Both the position numbers and the translations under genes were made by a program. A DNA stretch of 64,000 nt from Arthrobacter sp. M4 (GTDB taxonomy: Bacteria; Actinomycetota; Actinomycetes; Actinomycetales; Micrococcaceae). The DNA is taken from assembly GCF_020251205.1 (NCBI RefSeq), contig NZ_JAIWYX010000001.1, positions 558,001-622,000 of the forward strand. Direction: 5' to 3'. Of the stretch, positions 32,780 to 40,735 are shown piece after piece (the stretch's first letter is position 1; each line of letters opens with the position of its first letter). Below the pieces are notes generated by a model, which was not told the DNA's origin, did no database searches, and saw nothing but the letters and a program-made list of their open reading frames with translations.

Positions 32780-35164
32780 ATGACTGGCCTTCCCCCTGCT
32801 CCCGCGAAAAAGGGCCCCGTCTTTGTGACGGCCACCGACGCCCGCTGCTGGGAGGAGGGGCTTATCGTCGGCAGCGGTCGGATCGGCGCCGTCGCGTACG
32901 GTCCGGCCGACGCGATCACTATTTCCCTCGCGCACGAGCGCTACTTCCTCCCCGTGAATCCCCGACCTGACGCACCTGACCTCGCCCCCGTGCGGGAGCG
33001 GCTGCGGGACGCGTTCCTCTCTGGTGATGCTGAGGTCGCAAGCGCCGCGCTGGGCGACGGCGTCCGCGCAAGCGGGTACGGCGACAGCCTGATCTGGACC
33101 GACCCGCTCGGTCTCTGCGCGACACTCACCATCCGTACCCCCGGCGGCGTCTCTGAGTCGCAGCGGATCATCGATCCGCTTCTTGGCGAGGTCGCGGTTG
33201 AGTGGACCGATCTCGAACTCAAACGGCACGCGCTCCGGCTCATCGCCCCGCACGGTGGCGAGTCTGTAGTGCTTGCGCTCGAGGCGGAATGCGAGAGCAC
33301 AAGCATCGTCGAGCTAGGTCTGGGTGCCGGCGCCCCAACGTCCTTTGACACGGGGGTTCCCGACGCCTCCGCCGCGGTCAACGCGAGTGTCGAGGGTGGG
33401 GCCCGTGGCTTACTCGTGGCCGACGCAGGCGATGGATCGACTGCCGTCCGTACTGCCATCACGGCATTGATGGGGACGCCGTGGCAGGTCGATGGAGACA
33501 TCACACGCTCAAGCGCACGGACGGGGCCCGGGGCGTCTCGGCTGATCCGGGTCGACATCACGCTGCCGACCAACGCGGGAAGAGTTGAAGCGGCCGGCGG
33601 CGTGCCGACGTCGTGGGACGCGGTCCGCAGCGAGCAGCGGGAAGCGCGTTGCCCCCTCAGCGGTGCCTCGATGCTCGATCTGCAGGGCGCCTCGTACGAG
33701 GCACGAACCGAGGACCTTTGGGCGAAAGCCCGCACCGGCGACGAAGACGCGCGCCGCCGCGTGGTTGAGGCAGCGTACTTGAGCGGACGGGCGAACATCA
33801 TCGCCTCCACGGGCGAGCTGCCGCCGACCCTGCAGGGTGTCTGGCAGGGCACCTGGCGCCCCGCTTGGTCGGCCGACTACACCCTGAACGGCAACGTACA
33901 GAACGGCGCGATGGCCGGTATGACTCCGACGGGCACCCCGGAGCTTGCCGTGTCGCTCCTCAACCTCGTACTCCCGCACCTCGAAGACTACCGTGATAAC
34001 GCACGCCTAGTCTTCGGTGCCGAGGGAATGCTGCTACCCTCGCGGATGTCCACGCACGGCCGCGCCAACCATTTCGCCGAGCAATATCCCCACCTGTTCT
34101 GGACCGGGTGCGGCGGCTGGGTTCTGCGGATCGTAGCCGATGCGGTGGGCACTACCGGCGACCGATCGATCGTCGATGACAGGGCGTGGGAACTGGCCGA
34201 AGGAGTCCTCCGTTTTGCTGAGACGGCATTGCTTGAGGTCGACGGCGTCCGCAGGATTGTCCCTTCCTATTCGCCCGAGAACACACCGGGAGGTGCCCGG
34301 GTCCCGCTCGCGACGGACGCGACGATCGATGTGGCCATTCTCCGCGATGCCGCGCGGGCGACTGCGCTACTGGGCCGAGCCCGCGGCGACGACTCACTGG
34401 ATGAACGATGGTCACGTGTCCTGCGCGACCTGCCGCCGTATCGCGTCGCAGGCGACGGCACTCTCGCCGAGTGGCTCGACCCGCAATGGAACGAGAACAT
34501 CGCGCACCGTCACGCCTCCCAGCTTTACCCGCTGTGGTACGAGATCGATCCGGCCTTTGACGGCGACGGGGAGGAGGCGACGCGATTGCGTGCAGCCGCC
34601 CTTGCGACCGTGAGGAACAAGATCGCGTGGCGTGCGGAGATGCCCACGGCGCCGCCCGGACGGATGGAGATGGCATTCGGCCTCGTCCAACTCGGGATGG
34701 CGGCCGCGGCCCTCGGGGATGCAGCGGCGGCCGAGACCTGCGTCAACTGGCTCGCAATTGACCACTGGAGCCCGACCCTGACCACGACGCACGATGCGGG
34801 CAGAATATTCAACCTGGACGCAAGCGGAGGTCTTCCGGGCCTCGTTGCCTCAATGTTGCTTGGGTCCAGCACCGACTCGCTGTCAGTGCTGCCGGCCCTA
34901 CCCACCGCATGGCCGCGCGGATGCGTGACGGGACTCCGCGCACGCGGGGGCCTCGCCGTCGACCGGCTTGACTGGGAGCCGCAAGGTGCCGCCTTCACTG
35001 TGCGTCGACTCCCTGGGGCCGGGTGGCTCGCACCGCCAGAGGGGACGCGGGTGCGGCTCCCCCGCGCCGCGGCGATACGCGTTGACGGCGAGCCGATGAC
35101 GGGTTGCCGCCTCGGCATCGGCGAGCGGCCCGTTCGCGTCGAGCTGGAATGGCTTCGGGACTAG
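32780..35164 (+). CDS. Glycoside hydrolase family 95 (alpha-L-fucosidase-type)
   Basis: About 794 residues and no signal peptide, so probably cytoplasmic. The N-terminal beta domain (EEGLIVGSGRIGAVAYGPAD) precedes an (alpha/alpha)6 catalytic domain. WSADYTLNGNVQNGAM and IVPSYSPENTPGG are the conserved catalytic-domain motifs (Asn and Glu/Asp of the GH95 active site). GH95 enzymes release alpha-1,2-linked fucose or galactose by inversion. With the neighbouring importer this suggests uptake and intracellular trimming of fucosylated glycans. ATG 32780 lies five bases after AAGGA; ATG 32774 is the alternative. Confidence 0.85.
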   Translation: MTGLPPAPAKKGPVFVTATDARCWEEGLIVGSGRIGAVAYGPADAITISLAHERYFLPVNPRPDAPDLAPVRERLRDAFLSGDAEVASAALGDGVRASGYGDSLIWTDPLGLCATLTIRTPGGVSESQRIIDPLLGEVAVEWTDLELKRHALRLIAPHGGESVVLALEAECESTSIVELGLGAGAPTSFDTGVPDASAAVNASVEGGARGLLVADAGDGSTAVRTAITALMGTPWQVDGDITRSSARTGPGASRLIRVDITLPTNAGRVEAAGGVPTSWDAVRSEQREARCPLSGASMLDLQGASYEARTEDLWAKARTGDEDARRRVVEAAYLSGRANIIASTGELPPTLQGVWQGTWRPAWSADYTLNGNVQNGAMAGMTPTGTPELAVSLLNLVLPHLEDYRDNARLVFGAEGMLLPSRMSTHGRANHFAEQYPHLFWTGCGGWVLRIVADAVGTTGDRSIVDDRAWELAEGVLRFAETALLEVDGVRRIVPSYSPENTPGGARVPLATDATIDVAILRDAARATALLGRARGDDSLDERWSRVLRDLPPYRVAGDGTLAEWLDPQWNENIAHRHASQLYPLWYEIDPAFDGDGEEATRLRAAALATVRNKIAWRAEMPTAPPGRMEMAFGLVQLGMAAAALGDAAAAETCVNWLAIDHWSPTLTTTHDAGRIFNLDASGGLPGLVASMLLGSSTDSLSVLPALPTAWPRGCVTGLRARGGLAVDRLDWEPQGAAFTVRRLPGAGWLAPPEGTRVRLPRAAAIRVDGEPMTGCRLGIGERPVRVELEWLRD

Positions 35165-35303
35165 GACCATTCACTACGCTGCATCGAAGCGGCATCCGCG
35201 CCGCCCGTGGCTCTGAAGCAAATCCCGGCGGTTCTCTGACAAATCAATTACTGTCGTCGGCAACCCGGCTGGCGGGCAGAGGCTCGGAGGTGGCCACATC
35301 GGG

Positions 35304-36128
35304 TCACAGCATGGTCAGTACGAATTCACGGCTTGGTTGCTCGTGCGATTCGCGGATTCGCTCGAACAGTTCGACGCATTCCTTGCCAGGCCATTCCTCA
35401 GGCAGGAAGTCGTCAGGGAGTCCCGGGTCGACGTATGGAATCACTCGCCAACGGTCGATGCACCGGACGTAGGTAGCAAAGGTGCCTGCACTGGCCGGCA
35501 CAGATGCCGTTGCGACTGTGCTGTACGCCGCGATGAATTTGCGGTGAAGGTCAGCCAAGTAGTCCAGATCCCACCATTTTTGGACAGTTGATCGGATGTC
35601 GCCAGCTACTTCGGGAGTCTCGGTTCTAAATAGGACTGCATACTGCTGCAGATCCAGGTCACGCAAGATACCAACAACTTCTTCTCGTAAGAAGTCCGGA
35701 CATACCCAGAGACCGGGGGCCACGGTTCCACAACCGATCCAGCTCAAATGGCGCCTGAGCTGATGACGCCGCTGCCTCTGGGATTCCGGTACCGAAAACG
35801 AAATCACACACCAATTGTCGCCGGGCTCCATGTTGCGGGGTTGATAGATTCGACGATCCCCACGTGAGAACATGGCATGCGCCTCTTCGGTCAGACCGAA
35901 TCCCTTCCGTCCCCCCCGGGTATCCGGTGTGAGCACTCCTTTTTGCTTCAGACGCGTCAGTGCTGTGCGCGTGAGATCGACCGGGACGTCCAAGAGCTCC
36001 ATGAGATCCGTCAGCGACTTAGTAGGCATCCATCCCCCGCTATCGCGCAGGTAAAGCCCAATGGTTGTCCGAAGTAAGGAAACGACGCTCCCGGGCCGGG
36101 AGAAAGTGTCGTCAAGGACTGGAGTCAT
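35304..36128 (-). CDS. PaaX-family transcriptional regulator (2)
   Basis: A 274-residue PaaX-type protein. It has the same plan as the one at 17710: winged helix VDLTRTALTRLKQKGVL, middle segment NWCVISFSVPESQRQRRHQL, and C-terminal RVIPYVDPGLPDDFLPEEW. It probably senses an aryl-CoA. It lies next to the tryptophan/kynurenine genes, downstream of a perfect 15-bp inverted repeat (36203-36246) that may be its own operator. ATG 36128 has GGAGG upstream. The two PaaX proteins in one window suggest layered control of anthranilate formation and use. Confidence 0.88.
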   Translation of the reverse strand: MTPVLDDTFSRPGSVVSLLRTTIGLYLRDSGGWMPTKSLTDLMELLDVPVDLTRTALTRLKQKGVLTPDTRGGRKGFGLTEEAHAMFSRGDRRIYQPRNMEPGDNWCVISFSVPESQRQRRHQLRRHLSWIGCGTVAPGLWVCPDFLREEVVGILRDLDLQQYAVLFRTETPEVAGDIRSTVQKWWDLDYLADLHRKFIAAYSTVATASVPASAGTFATYVRCIDRWRVIPYVDPGLPDDFLPEEWPGKECVELFERIRESHEQPSREFVLTML

Positions 36129-36138
36129 TGGACCTCCG

Positions 36139-36863
36139 TTAAGACATCGCGGACGGCGGACGGTTCACCAGTGCTTGGCTGGATTCATTGACTGACCCTC
36201 CCAATAATATCAGTTTCATTACGCCAGTCAAGAAACTGATATTATTCCTCCAACTTCTCGCCAGCCATGACGCCTGCGCGCGGTAGTGCGTTGGCTGTCT
36301 TGATTTCTTCGGCCAGGGGTCATACCGGCCGATTGAGCCCTTGGTGCGCTTGTCCACGTAGAAGTAGGCGCCGAGCACCACGGCCAGGAACAGGCCAGCT
36401 ATCCAGGCCCACTTCAATCCATCGATGAACAGCGTCGAAGCCAAGACGGTGGCCACGAACAGCATAGCTAGGACTGTGGTGACAGGGGCTCCCTTAAGTC
36501 TCGCCGGAGAAACCGGGAGGTTGAGGCGTTCCCTAAGGACGCGGAAGCGAAAGTGCGTTACCAGGATCAGGATCCAGACCACCAATGCACCGAAGACCGA
36601 TACGCCAAAGAGGGCCAAGTAGGCAGTGTCCGCGGCGACCAGCGAGATGACAGAGGCGAAGAGCGCGGTACGGTGCACCACCGCCATTTCGGCAAGAGCC
36701 CACGCAACCACCAAGGCCACAAGACCACAGACGATGTAGGCAATGATCGCGGCTGGGCCAGGCCTGCGAAATGGCCAACCCAGAGCCAAGGAACAACCCG
36801 GTCCCGATCGCTCCGCCGAGACCGATCATGCTCAGTTGGCGCCCGGTGAGTTGGCGGTGTCAA
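36139..36863 (-). pseudogene. Amino acid permease (APC family), internally deleted and frameshifted
   Basis: Remnant of an AroP/GabP-like amino acid permease. One frame gives the first helix motif LSMIGLGGAIGTGLFLGSGL (about 36840-36780). The next frame continues GPAAIIAYIVCGLVALVVAW, so there is a frameshift near 36775. After ALAEMAVVH the sequence jumps directly to late-helix sequence (DTAYLALFGVSVFGALVVWI), so most of helices 3-8 are missing. The intact gene would be about 470 residues. A stop precedes the first motif. It lay upstream of tryptophan 2,3-dioxygenase and may once have imported tryptophan. Confidence 0.8.
36203..36246. promoter_or_regulatory. Perfect 15-bp inverted repeat upstream of PaaX 2
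   Basis: AATAATATCAGTTTC and GAAACTGATATTATT flank a 14-bp centre, ending 75 bp before the PaaX start. It is strikingly A+T-rich for this genome. It reads as an operator, or less likely as a terminator of the permease remnant. Confidence 0.6.
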
Positions 36864-36906
36864 CTTTTCCAAAACTTGTGACGGTCGTCAGTTGTCGATC
36901 CAAAAA

Positions 36907-36938
36907 ATCATTAACTTGACGCGCGTCATGAAAATGAT
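36907..36938. promoter_or_regulatory. Extended palindrome at the tryptophan dioxygenase promoter
   Basis: The inner palindrome TGACGCGCGTCA (36917-36928) and outer arms ATCATT (36907-36912) and AATGAT (36933-36938) share one centre. The inner part fits the TGACG-NN-CGTMA motif exactly. It ends 13 bp before the start codon. Confidence 0.6.
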
Positions 36939-36950
36939 AGTCTCGACGTT

Positions 36951-37820
36951 ATGGTAAAGCCCCCCGCCCATTCCCCCCAGAGCGTCCGCCGCATCGAGGA
37001 CACAGTCCGCACGGATTTCCGGCACGCGATGTCCTATGGCGGATACCTGGACCTCGACAGACTGCTCAGCTCACAGCACCCCTTAAGCGAACCCGAACAC
37101 CACGACGAATTGCTGTTCATCATCCAGCACCAGACCAGCGAACTGTGGCTCAAGTTAGTCCTCCACGAACTCTTGGAGGCGCGCGCACTCCTTGACGCCG
37201 ACAACCTCGGCAAGGCGCTGAAGTGCATAGCACGCGTGAAGGCCATCCAGCGCACTATGACAGAGCAGTGGTCCGTCCTGGGAACCCTGACTCCCCGCGA
37301 ATACGCCGAATTCCGCGGCTTCCTGGGCAGTTCCTCCGGCTTCCAGTCGTACCAATACCGCGGCGTCGAATTCCTGCTCGGCAACAAGAACCGCGAAATG
37401 CTGAGGGTCTTCGAAAGCGACCCCCGGGCGCACGCCCTGCTCAACACGCTGTTGCAAGAACCCACCCTGTACGACGCGTTCCTGGCCGCCCTCGCCCGCG
37501 CCGGATACGACATCCCGGCCGACATCCTCGAACGGAACACCAGTGAACCGTGGACGTTCCGGCAAGACCTGGTTCCGGTTTTCCAGAAGATCTACGAATC
37601 GGACGACACCCCGTGGGGCCTGTATGAAGCGTGCGAAGACTTGGTGGACATCGAGGACAACTTCCACGCCTGGCGTTTCCGCCACCTTCGCGCAGTCCAA
37701 CGGACCATCGGCTTCAAGGTGGGCACCGGCGGTTCGTCCGGCGTCGACTTTCTGAAGCGCGCTCTCGACCTGACATTTTTCCCCGAGCTCTTCGCCGTCC
37801 GCACTGAGATCGGCCGTTAA
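36951..37820 (+). CDS. kynA: Tryptophan 2,3-dioxygenase
   Basis: A 289-residue haem enzyme opening the indole ring of L-tryptophan to N-formylkynurenine. MSYGGYLDLDRLLSSQHP and LLFIIQHQTSELWLKLVLHE carry the substrate-binding His. SSGFQSYQYRGVEFLLGNKN and FRHLRAVQRTIGFKVGTGGS follow, with the haem-ligand His in WRFRHLR. The start ATG at 36951 has no recognisable Shine-Dalgarno sequence, so the mRNA may be leaderless. It is the first gene of a two-gene operon with kynureninase. Confidence 0.95.
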   Translation: MVKPPAHSPQSVRRIEDTVRTDFRHAMSYGGYLDLDRLLSSQHPLSEPEHHDELLFIIQHQTSELWLKLVLHELLEARALLDADNLGKALKCIARVKAIQRTMTEQWSVLGTLTPREYAEFRGFLGSSSGFQSYQYRGVEFLLGNKNREMLRVFESDPRAHALLNTLLQEPTLYDAFLAALARAGYDIPADILERNTSEPWTFRQDLVPVFQKIYESDDTPWGLYEACEDLVDIEDNFHAWRFRHLRAVQRTIGFKVGTGGSSGVDFLKRALDLTFFPELFAVRTEIGR

Positions 37821-37864
37821 GCATCGCCCGCCAACCGCGGCCCAACATCCCCACAGGAGGAACC

Positions 37865-39103
37865 GTGACCCCCGTACAGCAAACCCAGCGGCCAACGCCG
37901 GCCGAATTGGACGCCGCAGATCCGCTCGCCTCCCAGCGGGACGCCTTCTACAGCCCCGAGGCGGGCCAGCTCATCTCTTACCTCGACGGAAACTCACTCG
38001 GACGCCCGCTGAAAGCCACGGCAGCGAATCTGGCGTCCTTCGTCCACGACGCCTGGGGCAGCCGGCTGATCCGTGGCTGGGACGAGCAGTGGATGGATGA
38101 ACCAATAGTTGTGGGCGACCGCATTGGCCAAGTGGCCCTCGGCGCTGCCGCCGGCCAAGTCACCGTGGGCGATTCCACGTCCGTCATGCTGTACAAACTG
38201 ATCCGGGCAGCGATGGATGCCCAGCCTAGCCGTGACGAAATCATCATCGACCGAGACAACTTCCCCACGGATCGCTTCATCATCGAAGGGATCGCCAAGG
38301 AGCGCGGGGCAAGCATCAAGTGGATCGCAGCCAACCCCGCCAGCGGCGTCCGCGCTGCCGACCTCGACGGGCTGCTCGGTGAGCGAACCGCCGTCGTGGT
38401 CCTCAGCCATGTGGCCTACCGCTCAGGGTTCCTTGCCGACGCAGAGGCGATCACCTCCGTAGTGCACAAGGCTGGCGCCCTCATGCTTTGGGACCTCTGC
38501 CATTCCGTAGGTTGCGTGCCACTGGAACTGGACGCCTGGGGCGTCGACCTGGCGGTCGGCTGCACGTACAAATACCTCAACGGTGGACCGGGTTCGCCCG
38601 CCTTCGCCTATATCAACGCGTCCCACCAGGACCGCCTTCAGCAGCCGATATGGGGTTGGATGGGTGCAGAGAATCCCTTCGCGATGACCGATTCTTACCG
38701 TCCGGCCCAAGGAGTGCGCCGCTTCATCACCGGAACGCCGCCGATCCTGGCCATGCAGCCACTCAAAGACATGGTGGAACTGATTGCATCGGTGGGCCTG
38801 GACGCCATCAGGGAGAAATCCATCAAGCTCACCGAGTATGCCATCACCCTTTCCGAGGAGCTCTTGGAGCCGCTCGGTGTGCAGATGGTCAGCCCCCGCG
38901 ACCCTGCAGAACGAGGCTCGCACATCACCGTGGAACACCCGCTCTTTGCCGACGTCACGGCAAGGCTATGGGAAAAGGGCGTCATTCCTGACTTCCGCCC
39001 CCCGCACGGCCTGCGCATCGGACTGTCCCCGTTGAGCACCAGCTACGCCGAGGTTGAAATGGGCGTGGCAGCCATCCGCGAGGCCCTCTCCGAGCTCCTG
39101 TGA
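37865..39103 (+). CDS. kynU: Kynureninase
   Basis: A 412-residue PLP enzyme splitting kynurenine to anthranilate and alanine. The PLP lysine is K236 in GCTYKYLNGGPGSPAF. SHVAYRSGFLADAEAIT and LWDLCHSVGCVPLELDAWG supply the phosphate and Asp contacts, and PPHGLRIGLSPLSTSY closes the fold. It starts with GTG 37865 behind AGGAGG. No kynurenine formamidase gene adjoins it, so formylkynurenine hydrolysis must come from elsewhere or from the cyclase-family hydrolase at 15192. Its product feeds the CoA pathway at 22.5-26.6 kb. Confidence 0.95.
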   Translation: MTPVQQTQRPTPAELDAADPLASQRDAFYSPEAGQLISYLDGNSLGRPLKATAANLASFVHDAWGSRLIRGWDEQWMDEPIVVGDRIGQVALGAAAGQVTVGDSTSVMLYKLIRAAMDAQPSRDEIIIDRDNFPTDRFIIEGIAKERGASIKWIAANPASGVRAADLDGLLGERTAVVVLSHVAYRSGFLADAEAITSVVHKAGALMLWDLCHSVGCVPLELDAWGVDLAVGCTYKYLNGGPGSPAFAYINASHQDRLQQPIWGWMGAENPFAMTDSYRPAQGVRRFITGTPPILAMQPLKDMVELIASVGLDAIREKSIKLTEYAITLSEELLEPLGVQMVSPRDPAERGSHITVEHPLFADVTARLWEKGVIPDFRPPHGLRIGLSPLSTSYAEVEMGVAAIREALSELL

Positions 39104-39166
39104 GGCGATCTGCGCTTTGCTCACCGTTTATCTCCGGACTTGGCAGGAGTGATTAGGCGGACTGCA

Positions 39167-39547
39167 TCATTCCTCGGGACCGTGGATGAATTCCTTGGCG
39201 TGGGCCACGGCCTTTTTGAACTCGTCGTTACGCAGACTCACCTGGCTCGGGTCGCGGTCCAGGGCGTCCTCAATGTAGGTGGCGCGGCCCGGCCCCAACG
39301 TCCAGATGTCTCCGGCAGGCGGCAGGTAGAACACGCCAAAAGTGCGGTGCGTTTCATCATCGGCCCAAATGGGCACCACGGCCACTGCGGCGCCGGTGTC
39401 CACGTTGATCCACTGCGCGCGGGGGACGGGGTGGTTGTGCCGAAGCGGGTCAAGGAAGGGCGCGGACCCCTCACCCCACCGCTCCTCGAAACGTTCAAAG
39501 AACAAAGGAATAAGTTCGGCGTCGTACCGCCGCCAACTACTGCTCAT
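39167..39547 (-). CDS. Hypothetical protein
   Basis: A 126-residue soluble protein that I do not recognise as a family with known function. The N-terminus MSSSWRRYDAELIPLFFERF is amphipathic. The middle (VAVVPIWADDETHRTFGVFY) is beta-rich, and the end is a charged helix (NDEFKKAVAHAKEFIHG). The gene is convergent with kynU. A ribosome-binding site (GAGCTTCCAT region) is weak. Confidence 0.65.
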   Translation of the reverse strand: MSSSWRRYDAELIPLFFERFEERWGEGSAPFLDPLRHNHPVPRAQWINVDTGAAVAVVPIWADDETHRTFGVFYLPPAGDIWTLGPGRATYIEDALDRDPSQVSLRNDEFKKAVAHAKEFIHGPEE

Positions 39548-39640
39548 GGAAGCTCCCGATCACGGAATTGGGTGGTTACTCAAGCGTGGGCACGGCTTGC
39601 CCAGAATTCGCGAGGGTGGCCTGGACGTTAGGTCTTTGGC

Positions 39641-40177
39641 CTAAGTCGTCTCGCGGCGCACCGGTCCGATCACAACGTCGACGCCGGCTGGCAGCCCGAC
39701 TGCCCGGCCGTCCCGCTGCCTGGCGGAAACCGCGGAGCTGCCACGCCCGCCCGGATTGCTGCTTTCCTTGGTTGCTGCGTCGTAGGCGGCCCGGCGAACA
39801 CGGTCGGTCAGCAAAGTGTAGGCGGCCGTGATGTCCTGGGCGGTGACGCCCGGACCGGTTACTTCTTCGGTGACGTCACCAGCCCCAGGCGGGGGGCCCG
39901 CGTCGTGCACCCCGGAAGATGGGTGGCCGCCGTCGTTCTGGGCGGTGACGCCCGGACCGGTTACTTCTTCGGTGACGTCACCAGCCCCAGGCGGGGGGCC
40001 GGCGTCGTGCGCCCCGGAAGGTGGGAGACCGCCGTCGTCCCTTCCGCCGGCGGCCGTGTCGGGGTGGTGCCGGCGCATCAAGGCGAGGTAGGCGCTCCGG
40101 ATCTGCCTGATCGAGGCGTCCCTCGGAACGCCGAGCGCGGCATAAGGATCAGGCGGAAGGCTGCGGTCTGCTGTCAT
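39641..40177 (-). CDS. J-domain (DnaJ-like) protein interrupted by a 34-residue tandem repeat
   Basis: A 178-residue protein. The J domain starts YAALGVPRDASIRQIRSAYL and has the essential MRRHHPDTA (HPD) at about residue 37. Helix IV (ITAAYTLLTDRVRRAAYDAA) follows only after about 75 residues instead of the usual 10-20. The insertion is two copies of a 34-residue unit rich in Gly/Pro/Asp (HDAGPPPGAGDVTEEVTGPG core). The protein would recruit DnaK through HPD. It lies downstream of hsp20 on the same strand, past a hairpin. I chose ATG 40177, which fits the J-domain start. Confidence 0.75.
   Translation of the reverse strand: MTADRSLPPDPYAALGVPRDASIRQIRSAYLALMRRHHPDTAAGGRDDGGLPPSGAHDAGPPPGAGDVTEEVTGPGVTAQNDGGHPSSGVHDAGPPPGAGDVTEEVTGPGVTAQDITAAYTLLTDRVRRAAYDAATKESSNPGGRGSSAVSARQRDGRAVGLPAGVDVVIGPVRRETT
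39836..40039. repeat. Two tandem copies of a 102-bp in-frame repeat
   Basis: Copies 39836-39937 and 39938-40039 are nearly identical. The period of 102 bp is 34 codons, so copy number can vary without breaking the J-domain frame. Each unit contains the palindrome GGTGACGTCACC. Confidence 0.85.
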
Positions 40178-40210
40178 CTGCGCGGCAGGACACGGTCGTC
40201 GGGTCGGCGG

Positions 40211-40249
40211 GGCACGGCCCGCGGTGCGTGAGTCACCGCAGGCCGTGCC
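40211..40249 (-). terminator. Terminator after hsp20
   Basis: GGCACGGCC-C-GCGGTG pairs with CACCGC-A-GGCCGTGCC (15 paired bases with one bulge/mismatch, 7-nt loop), just past the hsp20 stop and before the J-domain gene. Confidence 0.7.
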
Positions 40250-40268
40250 AGCTGGCGCTGCCCTGATG

Positions 40269-40691
40269 TCATGCGCTGATTTCTTGCCGCTGCGAGGTGC
40301 TTTCGATAGCAATCTTCCGCGGCTTGGCCTGCTCGGCCACCGGAATACGGAGGGTGAGGACACCGGCATCGTACGAGGCTTGGATCCTGTCGGTGTCCAG
40401 CGCGTCGCCAAGGATCAACTGGCGGCTAAACACACCGCGCGGCCGCTCGGATGCCAGCATCTCGGTATCCTCCCCCGCCGCGTTCTTCCGTTCGGCGCGG
40501 ACAGTGAGGACGTTGCGTTCCAGGTCCAGGTCCACCGAATCGACATCAACGCCGGGAAGGTCGAAAGCAACAACAAACTGGCCATCCTCCTGCCACGCAT
40601 CCAGCGGCATCGCCGCGGGCCGGGCGGCCGTACCGAGGACCTGCTGGGCAATCCGGTCAAGCTCCCGGAAAGGGTCAGTGCGCATCAACAT
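40269..40691 (-). CDS. Hsp20/alpha-crystallin small heat shock protein
   Basis: A 140-residue ATP-independent holdase. [18 protein letters not shown] is the usual actinobacterial N-terminus. The alpha-crystallin domain spans about residues 30-125 ([35 protein letters not shown]) and ends with the GVLTLRIPV strand. I chose ATG 40691; the GTG at 40703 overlaps the AAGGAG ribosome-binding site. It is divergent from the MerR/HspR-type regulator, which probably represses it. The ATACCA/TGGTAT inverted repeat lies between them. Confidence 0.92.
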   Translation of the reverse strand: MLMRTDPFRELDRIAQQVLGTAARPAAMPLDAWQEDGQFVVAFDLPGVDVDSVDLDLERNVLTVRAERKNAAGEDTEMLASERPRGVFSRQLILGDALDTDRIQASYDAGVLTLRIPVAEQAKPRKIAIESTSQRQEISA

Positions 40692-40735
40692 GGTGGTTGT
40701 CACTCCTTTTCGCTATCGGTTTCCATATCGACGCA

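Noticed and set aside
39836..40039. Possible CRISPR array
   Set aside because: The repeat is two in-frame 102-bp units without spacers inside a J-domain gene.
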